Source: Amphirosellinia nigrospora
Lineage: Eukaryota; Ascomycota; Sordariomycetes; Xylariales; Xylariaceae
Length of the DNA stretch: 64,000 bases
Reading direction: 5' to 3'
Assembly (NCBI GenBank): GCA_004123355.1
Contig: SCHM01000004.1
Location: forward strand, 6,103,017-6,167,016
How positions within the stretch are numbered: position 1 is the first letter of the stretch; the number at the start of each line of letters is the position of its first letter. This document shows, one piece after another, positions 39,839 through 53,025 of this stretch. The notes below the pieces were generated by a model. It was not told the origin of the DNA. It made no database searches and worked only from the letters and a program-made list of their open reading frames with translations. The position numbers and the translations under genes are program-made.

Positions 39839-41913
39839 ATGAAGGTCGACGAGCTCGTGGCCATCTCCGAGTCGCTCGGTGGTGACTTCAAGTCCATCGA
39901 GCCTCATCTCATCCGCCTCGAGAAGCATCTGACACTACGCACATACCTATCCGGCTACACGCTGAGCGAGTTCGACCATAAGATCTGGGTGGCCATCAGG
40001 AGCAACAAGGTAGCCATATCCTTCGTGCGCAAGGGATCCTACGTCAATCTGCATCGATGGTTCGTCTTCGTCGAGCAAGCCCACCCCGAGATCCAGACCG
40101 AGGTCAAGGCAGCCGACTCGGTGCGCAAGGCCAAGGTCCAGGCCGCCAGCCGTGCCGGTGCCAGCTACAACTTGGCCCTCCAAGAGACCGAGAAGGGTGT
40201 CGTCACTCGATTCTTACCCGAGCCGTCGTGAGTAATAAATACCCAGATCACTAACACGTCGTCATCGTCCAATCCGGTATTGGGTTGCTGATTGGGTGTC
40301 AGGGGCTACCTTCACATTGGACACGCGAAAGCAGCTCTCCTAAGCGACTACTTCGCCCACCAAGCATACGACGGCAAGCTACGCCTACGACTCGACGACA
40401 CAAACCCTTCAAAGTGAGCAATTTTGTCAGTTTTAGAAGCATGAGGTTTTCTCTTTCAGAATAAGAGAGTGCCTAGAAACTTCTGAAACCCCCGCAAATC
40501 AACTCAAAAGGGCGATAACTGACTCGGAGTGCTATAGAGAGAAAGAAGAGTACCAAGATGCCATAGTCGAGGATTTAGCCCTGATGGGTGTCAAACCTGA
40601 CGTCGTGACTTACACCTCCGACTACTTCGACCACCTTTACGAGACCTGCCTAAGCTTGATCAAGAGCGGCAACGCCTATGCCGACGATACCGACGTGGAG
40701 AAGATGCGCGATGAGAGATGGAAGGGAATCGAGTCCAAGAGGAGGAACCGGACCGTTGAGGAGAACCTTGACATCTTCGAGCAGATGAAGAACGCCACCG
40801 ACGAGGGCCTGAAGAACTGCATCCGAGCCAAGATCAGCGTCGACAACCCGAATAAGGCCATGCGGGATCCCGTCATCTATCGATGCAACCCAACGACCCC
40901 CACCACCGTACCGGTACCAAGTGGAAGATGTACCCGACCTACGATCTGGCCTGCCCCGTCGTCGACAGCCTCGAGGGCGTGACTCACGCCCTGAGGTCGA
41001 CCGAGTACACAGACCGCAACCCCCAGTTCCAATGGTTCTTGGACACGCTCAAGCTGCGCCAGGTGTACATGTGGGATTTCTCCCGCATGAATTTCATCCG
41101 CACCTTTCTCTCCAAGCGCAAGCTGGCCAAGCTGGTGGACAATGGCCAGGTCTGGGGCTGGGACGACCCCGCATGCCAACCATACGGCAGGCGACGTGGA
41201 ATGACCATTGCCGCGCTGCGCGACTTTATCCTCAAGCAGGGTCCGTCGCGCAACGTAGTGACGATGGACTGGACCAGCTTCTGGGCCGCCAACAAGAAGG
41301 AGATCGACCCCGTCGCGCCTAGGCACACCGCCATCCTAAAGAAGGATAGCGTCAAGATCAACATCACGGGCGAGGGCGCCCCTGCGGAGCCCCGAACCGA
41401 GGACAAGCCGCTGCATCCTAAGAACCCGGCCGTGGGCACCAAGAAGGTGGCCTTTAGCAAAGAGGTCCTCCTCGACCAGGAGGACGCCAAGAGCTTCGCC
41501 GACGGCGAGGAGATCACCTTGATGCAGTGGGGCAACGCTCACGTGCGCGACGTCGCCGGCAGCGACCCAATCACGAGCCTCACCTGCGAGCTACACCTGC
41601 AGGGCGACGTGCGCACGACCAGCAAGAAGGTGACCTGGCTCTCGACGCAGGGGCAGAAGTTGATCGACGCCGAGCTCTGGGAGTTCGACTACCTGATCAC
41701 GAAAGACAAGCTCGAGGAGGACGATGACCTGGAGAAATTCTTGAACCCCACTACGGCGAGCATGGAGGAGGCCTTCTGCGACGAGGGCGTGACAAATCTG
41801 AAGGAGGACGATATTATCCAGCTCGAGCGAAGGGGTACTATCGGGTCGACAAGGCGTATGGGGCGGAGAAGAAGATTGTGTTGTTTAGCATCCCTACGGG
41901 CAAGAACAAATAA
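39839..41913 (+). CDS. Cytosolic glutamyl-tRNA synthetase
   Basis: Charges tRNA-Glu in the cytosol. Exon 1 (39839-40227) encodes the GST-C-like N-terminal domain. Intron 1 is 40228-40302 (GTGAGT..GTCAG). Exon 2 (40303-40413) begins [12 protein letters not shown], the class I HIGH motif. Intron 2 is 40414-40537 (GTGAGC..CTATAG, branch CTGAC). Exon 3 carries the rest of the catalytic core, [10 protein letters not shown] (KMSKS equivalent), [20 protein letters not shown] and the C-terminal anticodon-binding barrel. Frame changes sit near 40889 (C run; restores [14 protein letters not shown]), around 41170-41190 (between GWDDP and RRGMT, where two changes cancel) and near 41831 (restores [20 protein letters not shown], stop at 41911-41913). 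About 625 residues, close to the fungal norm. The protein is essential, so it cannot really be broken. Confidence 0.92.
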
Positions 41914-44900
41914 TGATACCTGCGTGATGAATTGTAAAGATATACTACGCCCAGCGAGGGTAGGTAGAGAAGAAAAAGAAATGAAGAATTTGGCTATTTG
42001 GCTGTTTGATAACAAGTGTCTATAAGCTTATACTTCATTATTTCGTTTCATCTTTAGACTTCATTGCTTTATATTGCCATCATATTCCCTCACTATACAT
42101 ATGATAGCCTCCATGGCCCGATGTATTTATGTCTATCCATATAAATTATATGATATTATCATTATCAGAGAGTCAACATTAATACTAGTGATCTAAATAG
42201 TAATAATTAAAACGAACGCCACTAAATTCCCAGCAAGGTAAAGCATGAATGCCAAGTATCTGCCTTATGTAAGTTTGGCAGATCAAGCCAGGTACGCATG
42301 AGTATGCTACGTACCTACCTAGGTATGCCATGCCATGCTATGCTATGTCATGTAATGCAACGCAGCGCACAGGCTGGAGTCTTGTTTTTCTTTCTTGGAA
42401 TAACCTTGTCCTGGACAGATGACCCGAAGAAGACAACAAACAACCTTACATCCCAAAGCAGAGGACCCCAAAATAGAGGACCCCAAGTAGACAACAACAA
42501 CCTTGCCTAGGTAACCTTGAACAACCCAAAGCAGACAGACAGACAGGCAGACAGCGACAACCTGGCCCCGGCAACCTTGGCTAACGTAGACGGAACATAG
42601 TAGCCGAGAAACTACCCACTCACCCACCAGCGGTACAGTTGTCGTACCTGCGCAAGCATGGAAGCTCACGATGCCTTAGTCGGGTGGGCGGGCCATCTGT
42701 GTCGGTAAGGGTACCTTACCTTGCCTTTCCTGACCTTACCTGACCTTACCTCCCTACCTGCTCTACTCTACACACCCCAGTAACAGGTAGGTAGGTAGGA
42801 TAGCTAGGTAAGGTAAGTCACATCCATCTATGTGACAGTCTCTTCCCTTTCCAGACCAGATGGGTGCCTAAGAAAGGGAAAGGAAAAGGAGGTGTTCTCA
42901 TCAACGTAGGGCTCTACCGATCGATGCAGGCAACTATACCCAATACGACTACGCTGCTTACTTATTCTTAGACCGACTGGGGGATAGTGTAGATGGATGG
43001 ATGCCTTGTCGTCTCGATAGGATCGGTGAGCTGTAAGTATGAAGCGGGTAGGCAGTGGCCAGGGGGTTGAGTGAGTAGGTTAGGTAAGATACATAGATAC
43101 CTCCTTATCTACCTACCAGACGGCTCTAGCTGACTCGACTGAGTAACTGGCTAGATGTAACTATACCCAATACAACCCTTTCGCTCCAAGACAGACCGAC
43201 TAGAAAGGAGATAGTTAGCGACACGACGTATCCTATAGGTGATCGAAATATGCATTATCCTGCAGATTTGGCATCCCATGTGATGTTTCCCATAGCTGGA
43301 TTCGTTTCGCGTTTATCGTCTTGCTATTTATCCCTAACCTAATCCAGCGTGGCCGTCTCGACGTGTCAGTTCACGACGGGCCCGGCCGCGCCCGACCCGC
43401 GCTGTTCTTTCTCCGGAGCTGTCCTGTCGCCTTGCGGTTGACTTACGGCCCAGCTGACCTTGTCTGTACTGACTGTATTGATCGAAACGAGAGTTAGGCT
43501 GGATAGAAGAGGTAAGTATAGCCAGCCCGTCGTGAAAGCATCATGCTCACCCGGCGACACCGGGGCGTGCCACATGTCCTTGTCCTGGGATATGGGTGGA
43601 TAGAGGAAGGTATACTGAGTGTAGGTAGGAATCACGGAAAAGGAAGATGATCGGTCTACATAGTATGGGGAATATGGTGGATATTGGGGGTTGTCGCGCG
43701 AACCATAGCCGATATAGCTAGATGTCGGGATCAAGCCTCGAGACCAACCTAGTGCAAATCTAGCCGGGCACAGCTCCGACTCATTGAAGACAGCTCGTCT
43801 CATGATATTCTTGTGATATTCTAGTATAAGACATGAGGAGCGTAGCAAGCCGTAGCATTTTGACTTCAGATAGCCCAAAATACTTAGGTCATGGATAATC
43901 CGTGTTTAGTTGTTCTCGGTAACAGGATCTTTGAACCATCTTAGATGTAGCTTTAACCATTGCATTGAGCTTTAAACGTTCAATTGGAAGTGTGGCGGTA
44001 AGCGCGAAGTGAGTGGCACAAAAAATATTCAGCGGCATGAAGGGGACCATTCCGGGCTAGCAGCGAATTCTGTGTTCTTCGTGTATTCCCTCGAATATCC
44101 AGTATGTCTTAGCCGTTCATTGATTTCGCCAATAGAGACGCGCTGTTGTAAGAATAGGAAAGCACAGTTGTTCACAAGGCACAGGACGGACTACCCGTAA
44201 ATGATGAACGGAGAGTGGCTGCTACATGTTACATCCCAAGGAATGGGCCTAGAAGAACCGACGATGCGGAGACCCCACCAGAGACTGAAACAATGACGCT
44301 GGGGACATGCTGCTGGGACGCTTTGGCTGGGGACACTTACAGGTGACGTGCAGGGTTGAGAGATTGGTACAAGGCTGAAAGGGGAGATTTGGAAGTGGAT
44401 GGAACAACAGCCACGAGGGTTTTCGGGACGGGCGAGTGGGCTTGTCGCGAGCGGAGGGCGGACGCGGATTGGCCAGGCTTGGGGGCGGGTGTCAGGTTCG
44501 GTTGGACTTCACCTTACCCTCTGCAACGCCATACTGTTCGTCCGATTCCTCATCGCCATGTCGGCGCATAAGCCGTCCATCAAATGCTGCAGCAGACCCA
44601 ATGGACGAGGCAAGATGGGAAGAGGTACAGGCAATGCGCGACAGGGCGCCTGAATTCCCAGCCAACCGCAGACGAATAAAGCAGAAACGGGACGTGGATC
44701 GGGCTAGCGTACGGCGGCTTGCCTTGCGGGCTTTACAGGCTTGCAGGTGGCTATATCGATGCGTTGGCAAAAGGGAGAGTAAAAAAAGTAACAAAGGAAA
44801 AAAAAAGAGGAGCTGGCCGTCGAGGGTTTGGCGCGTGGGCGACGTGGATCGGGTGGATTGGACGGGTTGGATGGCTGGTCGAGTTGGGCTCCTCTTTTTT

Positions 44901-46270
44901 TTTTTCACGACGTCGGCTCTCGTTTGTTAGCGAAAGAGTGAAAAAGGACATTCGACAATAATAATCAGTTCTTATTGCTGACTAGATGAGATTAGCTGTT
45001 CGGGTTGGTTATAAGATCCGTCAACCGACCCATTCAGGACTCTTGTATATGCGAAAAGGCGGAGGAGACCAAAAACGGACGAGGCAGTCATTCCGACAGA
45101 CAGGCAGACAGACAGATTGATGCAGTACAGTAGGCAGAGAGAGACAGTAAAGCCATAGTGATTGATGATATGCACGATGCAAGGCCAGCTCAGCAAGCAG
45201 CAGCTGGCCGCCTCTTTAGAATTGTCACGCCTCGTCAGAAACATCTGGCGGTGGGCGGCGGCGGTTGACAAACCAACCAGGCATGGGGAAAGGGGGCAAA
45301 AGCCCTTTCCTTCTATGTTTCGTATGCGTATTATGATAATGATGCTGATGATGTGAGGGGAAGACGATTAAACAGTAGAAAGGCGGTGGGAGTAGTTACT
45401 TACTAAGTACCTGGTAACTTACTCACACGCCCTCTGCGACTATTGACCAGCTCATCACTCATAGGACGACGTATTGTATCACTCGCTCACATACACACGC
45501 ACACACAGACAGACACAGACCACACACACGCCTTCAGTCGGTCGGTCAGTCAGTCAGGCAGTTAGCTAGTAATCACTTACTTACTATCTCATAGCACGGC
45601 CCAATGCGTGCCGTAGGTATTCATTCCCAGAACGGGGTAAATAGGCACGTACGCAGCAGACAGGTTAAACATCAACATCTGAGTATGCAGGTAGGGACGA
45701 AAAATTGGCGGAGAAGACGAGCTGGTCTCACATTGAGATATGGGAAAATGGAGATGCTGCCGTTCATATGTTCCTCATCATAGATGTTGTGTTCTGGTTT
45801 GCGGTTTGTGTTGGGGTGTGTGGATGAGGATGGGCAGATCCGTCGAGGGGTTGCATCTGGCATCGAGGTTGTAGTCGCAGGTAGCGGTAGGTACTGCGGA
45901 AGTCGACAGCGGCTATCGTGGCCGCCCGAGAGACAGGGTTGGTACTGCCGGGGTCTGGCATTCGACATGGCACACACCCACGGAGCACGGCATTTCGTGG
46001 CACTTGCCGCCCTTGTACAGGCACATGCACACCACAGTACTGTACCTACTGTAGGTGCTGTATTAACTGACACCTGTAGGTAGCCACCCTCCGCAGGAAG
46101 GGTCTACAAGTAACCCAGGGAAGTAGTGTACAACACAATGAACATAGGAAAGGGTGCGATCGGAGAGAGAGAAGAGCAGGCGGCACGGAATGCATACACA
46201 CAAAATGCACAAGGCAGGAAAGAGATACCTTTACAGTGGGTTCTAGTGGATCAGCAGCACGGATGGCTGG

Positions 46271-46338
<68 letters not shown>

Positions 46339-47565
46339 GTCTTCTCTCACACTCTCCAACCTCTTCAACGCCTTTCTCGCCCAGACCAGAAAATCACCCG
46401 GACAGGGAGCGAGGTACATACAGTACTGCTCAGAAGTCCACTATATGACTGGTGTAGTATAGATACAACCCAGCCCAACCTATACCACATACTCCATGCT
46501 CCATGGCTCCACGCTCCACGCTCCCCTGATCCATGCTCTCTATTCCCACCATCCTCATGCCTGCAGCACACCAGCACACGAACGACAGCAAACGACAGCG
46601 AACGACGACGCCGGCGCCCAACATCCACAACTGTGCGACGCCTGTACATTGGCCACTCCGTCTCGACACACATCCCAGTCGCCCTGCGTCGTCTGCGGTG
46701 TGCCCGTATCTGATTGGTGTCGCCGCCATCTGCTGGCCACGACAGGGGTGTGGCTTATCCGCAGCCATCCATCACATCAGTCCAGGTACATGACGCTAGA
46801 TACTGTACTCACGACATCGAAATACTATATACACTCACTTATTAATACTCACATGTATTAGATATATGTATACTCCAGATCAGCTATTGTACAGCTGGCC
46901 AACAGTCAGACTGAGTTAGTACTGATCTGGTCTCTGTTGTTTCGCCTTCGTCTTCTTTTTCTTTTCTAGACTAGTTCTTGCTGTTCTCTTTCTCTTCCGA
47001 TTCCCATATTTCTGTTTCATATCCTATTCGGACCCCCTTCAACATCGCAGTCGGGAGGAGCCACACACACATACTTGAACCAACATAGATAGAGCACCAT
47101 TGAAGAAAAGGTGACGGGATCGCTCACCACCACTACCACCTTTAACTTACCATCCACCCACACACCCAATCCCCAAACCGATACCTTCCTTGCTACCTTA
47201 CCAGAAACCCTACCTTACTACCAGGTATAACGCATTTCTGCCCGAGTCCCGACGCCGCCCGCCGCCGCTGAAATGAGCTAAAACAGCCACCCCGCCTTGA
47301 CCGGCTTCCTTCGACTTTCGTCCTGGCCGCCCTATCTATATCGTATTCTTATTATCCACTTACCTACACTACCTCTTGACAGCCAGCCAGTCAGGCTTGC
47401 TAGGGTAGCTGGAAACGAGCTAAAACAGCCGAAGCTATCTCCACCCCGCGCGCGAGCCTCGACTGTTATAATAACTGGTCTCGAACTAATATATAGCGAG
47501 ACCTGTGTCTTTCTGCTACTTCCCCCCTGCTTCCTTCTGAGGCGGAAAGTCCTCTGACCCCGCGC
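41914..47565. other. 5.6-kb region with no convincing gene
   Basis: The region has many short low-complexity motifs: AGGT/ACCT clusters (42,300-42,320, 42,700-42,815), CAGACAGA runs (42,535-42,555, 45,100-45,115), CACACACA (45,490-45,530) and a GATT microsatellite. Open frames at 43366-43878 (-) and 44436-44930 (+) have no domain, no repeats and no good start context. The last ~650 bp are strongly pyrimidine-rich on the plus strand, like a long 5' leader of the next gene, and GAGCTAAAACAGCC occurs twice there (about 47,268 and 47,419). A non-coding RNA is possible but not shown. Confidence 0.6.
46270..46338. repeat. (TTGA)n microsatellite, 17 units
   Basis: 69 bp of perfect TTGA repeats. Length suggests high slippage and strain-to-strain variation. 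Confidence 0.95.
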
Positions 47566-50500
47566 ATGCGAATCGAGCATCACCTTGAACTCCGGAGCGG
47601 TCGCGACGCTCTTTCGCAACACTGGCCTGTGCCTGGCAGCTCTACTACGAGTGCTGCTGCTATAGACGCCGATTCGCCGCCAGTCGCCGACTCTTCTTAT
47701 GGACTCACGATGATCTCCATGCAGCGCTCACTCTCGTCACCGGTCTGCGTGCATCCAGCCCCTCGTGAGTGATCCCGCTCGATATACTTATGTGCTGTGG
47801 CCGTGGTTGCTGATTTGTCTATGCGTTACGCTTCAGCTGTGTCGCCGACCGCATCAAACCCATCCCGACCGTCAAGTCCCTCTCCCGATGCCCTCGTCGT
47901 GACGTCGCAACCACGCCGACATAGATCACGAAGCCCCGTGCATTCGGCCCCACCACCCGAGTCCACTGATTCGCCCATAGTTTCCAATAACGACAACATC
48001 TCCCACGATGAGACCAAACAGGATGTTGGCACGAGTGTGCCCTTGAAGCCGATTGTGGATCAGGCTTCAATCCAACCAAGCACCAATTCGGCCCATGACC
48101 GGGCCGTCGCTTCTTCGTCGAGTACGCCACATTCTGCACTCAAGGATGCGCTTAAGGACACCCTCGAGGACACTCACCAAGATGATGGCCCTTCCGCACA
48201 CTCCGGCAGCCACTCTTGGCCGACGTGTCCCAATATACTGCCAACTACGTAACCGTGGAGGATGAAGGGACCACCCTTCAAGAGCTGGCCCATTTGGTGC
48301 GACTCTCCAAGTACCAAGAGCGCAAGCGCGCTAACACGCGCATACGTCTCCAAAGGAGTCTCATCTCCACGGCCCTATCTTCGCGTCTCACCCGTTGCGG
48401 CGAGACTACGCAACGGAATCTGGCTGATCTTTTTCGGTCTGGAGATACCCATATGTTTGCTAAGGTATATGATGCCATTCAGGATGTTCGTACTAGCTGC
48501 GACCACACCCGTCTATGCCTTTTGGAGCCAGACATGGGTCTCGATACCCTTCAGGCGGCCGGTATGGCCTCTTCGGACACTTTGGATCATCCACCCAGTG
48601 TCGCCGGGAGTATCAGTGGCAGCCCTGTCACCCCGTTCCTCGCTGACCTTGATGCCACCTCCAGAGAGACCATCCTCCACTTCCTTGCCCAGCTACGGAC
48701 AAATCCCGACTATCTAGCTGCTCGGTTATGTGCCCTCAGTGTAGCCGAGCTCCAGGCTCTGACTGTATTTCATATTGGATTGGATCCCATAGAATCCGTT
48801 CTGCCCTTTGGTAACACGCAATCTAGTGGGCGTGGAAGCACTAGCGCCGCGAATAAGAGCTCTGCCAGTGCTGTTGAGCGACTCTTGTCGTTTCAGCGCC
48901 ACGACCCTTTGTCTGCACTCATTTATACTTGTTTCGCCAATTCGGCTGGTCCAGACAGCGCCGAAGACAGGAGAAGAACACAGGTATGGTCAACCGCTTG
49001 CGCCCGTCTGATTCAGACCGCCCCGGTCGAGTATGAAAATGTCCTTGTGGCCATAGTACGTTTGGTCCGCTATGCGTGATTGGTCTGGACGTTCTAGTAT
49101 GGAGTGGTTTATCATGAAGGTATTAAAAGACGGTGCGTTTCTCCTAGACAGGGCGGATGACCCCAGGGCAATCGGTTCCACGATATTGGAGATTGGACTA
49201 CCAAAGATTCCATCAGGATCGAGGAATTCTATGACCAGGTCTTGGATGAATTGTTCGATCTCCTCGATGACGAAGATGGTACGGGCATTCCCGAAGGCGT
49301 TTTGGAATTGGGAAATGAAATCTTACGCCACCTCCAAAACATTGCGCCTTCCAAGGTTGACTCTACGCGACATTGGTTTGTATACAAATGGATCTTCTCC
49401 AACTGGTTAACGGCTGTTCTCATCCACCCGAGAATTTCGGAATGATGGCCGAATACAACATCACAGAATATGGCTGCCAAAGAATCCTCAAGAACGTTGC
49501 TCTCAAGGCCCGAGACTTGGTTAATGATATGCTAGTACCCATCACTTGGGACAACCGGTATCGACACCTTGAAGATAAAGAAGCATATTGAGAATCTCGT
49601 AGGTCGATTTAAGCCGTCGAGGACACAGAAAACGGCGAGACTACTACCAGCTAGGTCCATTACCTCCTTACGAGAGACCGCCGAGGTTCATCCTTATCTT
49701 GTTGTCAGCCCAGCTGACCTCCTTACCTTGGTCAATGCCCTCTTTCCAGAGCGGCGCCCTCAATCTGCCCAATCAAGCGGTACTCGATCTGCCGCACCAT
49801 CTATCTCTGGATTTTCAGCTATCTCCCAGCCCATTTCTGTGGCAACGTCAAGGCGGGATATGGATACGTCATCTGTCTTTGGCATGAGTGTCTCTCCAGT
49901 ACGTAGCGAAACCACATCATACGAGCCCCTGCTTGATCGAACTTTGGGTACGCCCCAACGGTATTCGCCTCCTTTTTCAGAAGCACCCTCACGACCTCCG
50001 GAGAGCTACGAAGAAGATGGTCAAAAGCTCCGTGTCGCTATGCGGGAAATGAGCCGGGTTCTCGGCGCCGACGCCGTAACAGGCTCGTGCCACCCATGTG
50101 CCGAGAGGTGGGCCGTTTTATTCGTCTCCGCGGATGGAGAGGGGCTTTCTTTGCAGATGACTTATGACCCTGATGATGACGACGACGAAGAAGATTCCTC
50201 TGGGGCTAGTGAAGATGACGAACCAGAGGAGAAGTCGGAACTCAGCAAAGACTACCATCAACTACGTGACTCTATCTTAAGGCTTGTGGAAGATTTTGAA
50301 ATCCCACGCAGCCTTGAGGGTGGCGACACACATACTACGTTCAGCAATCGAGCTTCGAGGCTCAAGAAATATCGGTCCAAGAATAAGATTATTACACCGG
50401 AGAAAAATATGAATAGTCGAAACCCCTATCGTAAACGTGACGATAGCACACCCAAGGCAGTTATTCGGTGTTGACTACCATGTTAACAGCTGCGTCGTCG

Positions 50501-53025
50501 CAGTCACGAATTCAATCGGACTTTGTGGCTGCGCATATGTACTGGAGAACTCTTCAGCAATTAAATGCACTAATCTCGCCTTCGCTTCGGAAAAACGGGT
50601 TCGCGTCATTGCTGAATATCTTCTCACGGGTCCACGGGATTCATTGCACCACTCTGCGTCAGCGATTGAAGAGTATGATGCCTGGCTTATTTGGCTCAAG
50701 CAAAGTCAGGAAAGGCACGAAGGACTAATCGATACTATGATGACACGCCTGAAAGCTCTTCGAGACAAGATGTGGTACGTAACCGAGGTCCGTAACTCGG
50801 AGGTATACGTACACGCTCGCACGCTCTGCAGTGCCTTGAAAATTATGGGTGTGCACAGGATGCCGGTTCATTCCAGGAGAGTCGTGCCCAGCTGGCTCGC
50901 AACCCCACGTTAAATTTCATCCACAAAGCGGAGTCACAGATGCTTGGACTGCTTGCTGCTCGGGAGGAGCAGGGTGGCCTAACAAGCTTACTGATGATCA
51001 AATAGAGAAAACCAACAAGTGGCTTCAGCAATCGCACGTCAGAAATGTGTGTGTGGGCGAAGAACGAATCCACCGCCTGTGCTGCGAAATCGACAACTGC
51101 GTGGGCAGACTGATCGGCGATAGCGTCACTGCAAACCCTGTTCTCTGGTCCAGTGCATTATATATGCGGGATCGGAAAACATTCGACGGCCCCTCCTCGT
51201 CGCGGTCGGGATCGCGAGAGCAACTACGGAGGTGATGATGCTATGAGTGTCATTAGTAGCGAGTATAATCGAAGATGGACGCCAACTGCCAACCGCCCTA
51301 GTTCCGTGCTCCGCGGTATGTCCATGAATAATAGGAGTCAGATATCTATGGACTCAGGTCGTCATAGTTGGTCTCGAGCGAGCACAGCCGCGATGGATAT
51401 GTCAGAGTACCATTATGGACAATCCTCGCCATCGATCGATTCCGCCACGACTTTCTTCTCCCCTTTTAATTCCACCATATCGGCTAGCAGTTCAGCTACG
51501 TCTCGGGCCCAGTCTCCCACCGGCAGTCGGGGCGGCCTGCCAGGCTTGTTTTCGCACCCGTACCAACAATCGCTCCCTTCCACGGCCTCGCTAACCCAAC
51601 CCGACACAACTGCTTCTTCTACAGAGACAGTCCAGCAACAGCGCCTTTCAGAAGAAAAGCACCGCTTCTTATCTGATCTTCGTCAGACCCTATACAGCCT
51701 GTTGATATCCGACCTGGGAAACTTCCTCTATGCTTACGGCTCGGAAACAGACATCTGGTTCAACGAGCTGGGTCAAGAATGCCTGGATCTTCGGTCCGCT
51801 GAAGATGAAGTCGCGCAGCGCGCTTTAGCCAATCAGGATGCAAATACCGGCCATACCAGACCGCAAGTCGTCGAGAAGAAGAAGAGCTCGATCAATCTGC
51901 GTGAAGTCAGGGACTCTCAAATTAGCCAAGGCTTGCATAGACGTGATAGCCCATCCGCACGAAAATACAGCGGCTCGGCAGGTAATGAAAGGCTTCTACT
52001 AAGGTGTCTCCATCAGCCCTGAAAGACACTGCTACATTCCCCTATAGGAAGGCCTACCAGCGGCTTTTAAGAATGTTTTCTATTCATCCTAATCCTACGC
52101 TAAACTCAACATCTTATATGAGCTAGAGCAACTCATCAGTGCTGCTATATCTTCGGGTAGTCGCCGCTCACGCCAGTCGCCAAGAAACCAGGCCACCCAA
52201 CCGACGACCAGGGCGGCTCTAGCAGGCAAGAGCAACCTGACAAAGAACGTCGTTCTACTGCCCACCATGGATCTTCAGCATCAGGGCTAGCTATACGGAG
52301 CACCTCAGACGTCGAAACACGTTCGACTGCTCCCATCAATAAGGGACATCAAGAGGCACTCCGCACGGTTCTGCAGTCTCTTCTTCGGGATATGGAAATT
52401 CGTCCCAAGACTTTATTCCGTGACTTGCAGTTTATCAGCGCGTTCGTGCCTTCTTCTGTCCTCGATCTTGATCGAAATGATGCGTATTTTGATACGGTAG
52501 TGGCGGCCTTGTCGCTCAAGAAGGAGATCGTTTCTACCATGGTGGAAGTGGCCGATGGCATAGTGGCCGCCTCTCGCAAGTCCAACAACAGTTACAACGT
52601 GAGCAGCATGCCGGACCCGTTGTTCCCCAAGAGCTCACTACACGATGCGGCCCGGATGTTGACCATTGCGGCGAAGGAGGGCGACTCGACGGCGCAACGG
52701 GAACTAGGACTTCTTCAGCTGTCTAACCCGAGCATGTGTCTCGAACTACCTTGCCTCTGTCTAAAACGCGCGATGTCTTTAAGCAGACCGTCATGGAAAG
52801 TTCGAGCATCCGCCCGGGAGTAGCATGCGGCATCAGGGGGATCGCTCCAGACCTGGACTCGGCTCTTCGATGCCAGGGTTCGCGGGCAGTTCAGACCCTA
52901 GCATCAATAGTGATGTCCGAAGCGACCCAGCACTCATGTGTGTCGCCTTGCATTGGATGGAAACGGCACAAAAGGGTGGTGATGAGCTGGCTAAAAACTT
53001 CATGAGCCAAAGCCGAGAGATTTAA
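47566..53025 (+). CDS. Very long conserved fungal protein, Sel1-like C-terminus, function unassigned
   Basis: Pieces in all three frames line up in order into one protein of about 1,780 residues. Exon 1 (47566-47764) is followed by an intron at 47765-47836 (GTGAGT..TTCAG). Then come a Ser/Pro-rich disordered part, a helical region (RRNLADLF-like, TTQRNLADLFRSGDTHMFAK), AMRDWSGRSSMEWFIMK, WFVYKWIFSNWLTAVLIHP with MMAEYNITEYGCQRILK, the block SCHPCAERWAVLFVSADG, an acidic stretch, HMYWRTLQQLNALISPSL, EEYDAWLIWLKQSQERHEGL, a Ser-rich linker and AARMLTIAAKEGDSTAQREL, then HWMETAQKGGDELAKNFM. The last two resemble Sel1/TPR-like repeats. The middle WL..I.HP block loosely recalls RasGAP helices; I am not sure. 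At least ten frame changes, for example near 48214, 49055, 49190, 49430, 50470, 50630 and 51220. The exact start is uncertain. Confidence 0.7.

Noticed and set aside
43366-43878. 170-codon open frame (-)
   Set aside because: No conserved motif, unremarkable start context, and isolated in a repeat-rich spacer. Possible but unsupported.
44436-44930. 164-codon open frame (+)
   Set aside because: Overlaps several other frames on both strands, is Arg/Lys-biased with no domain, and ends in a simple T run.
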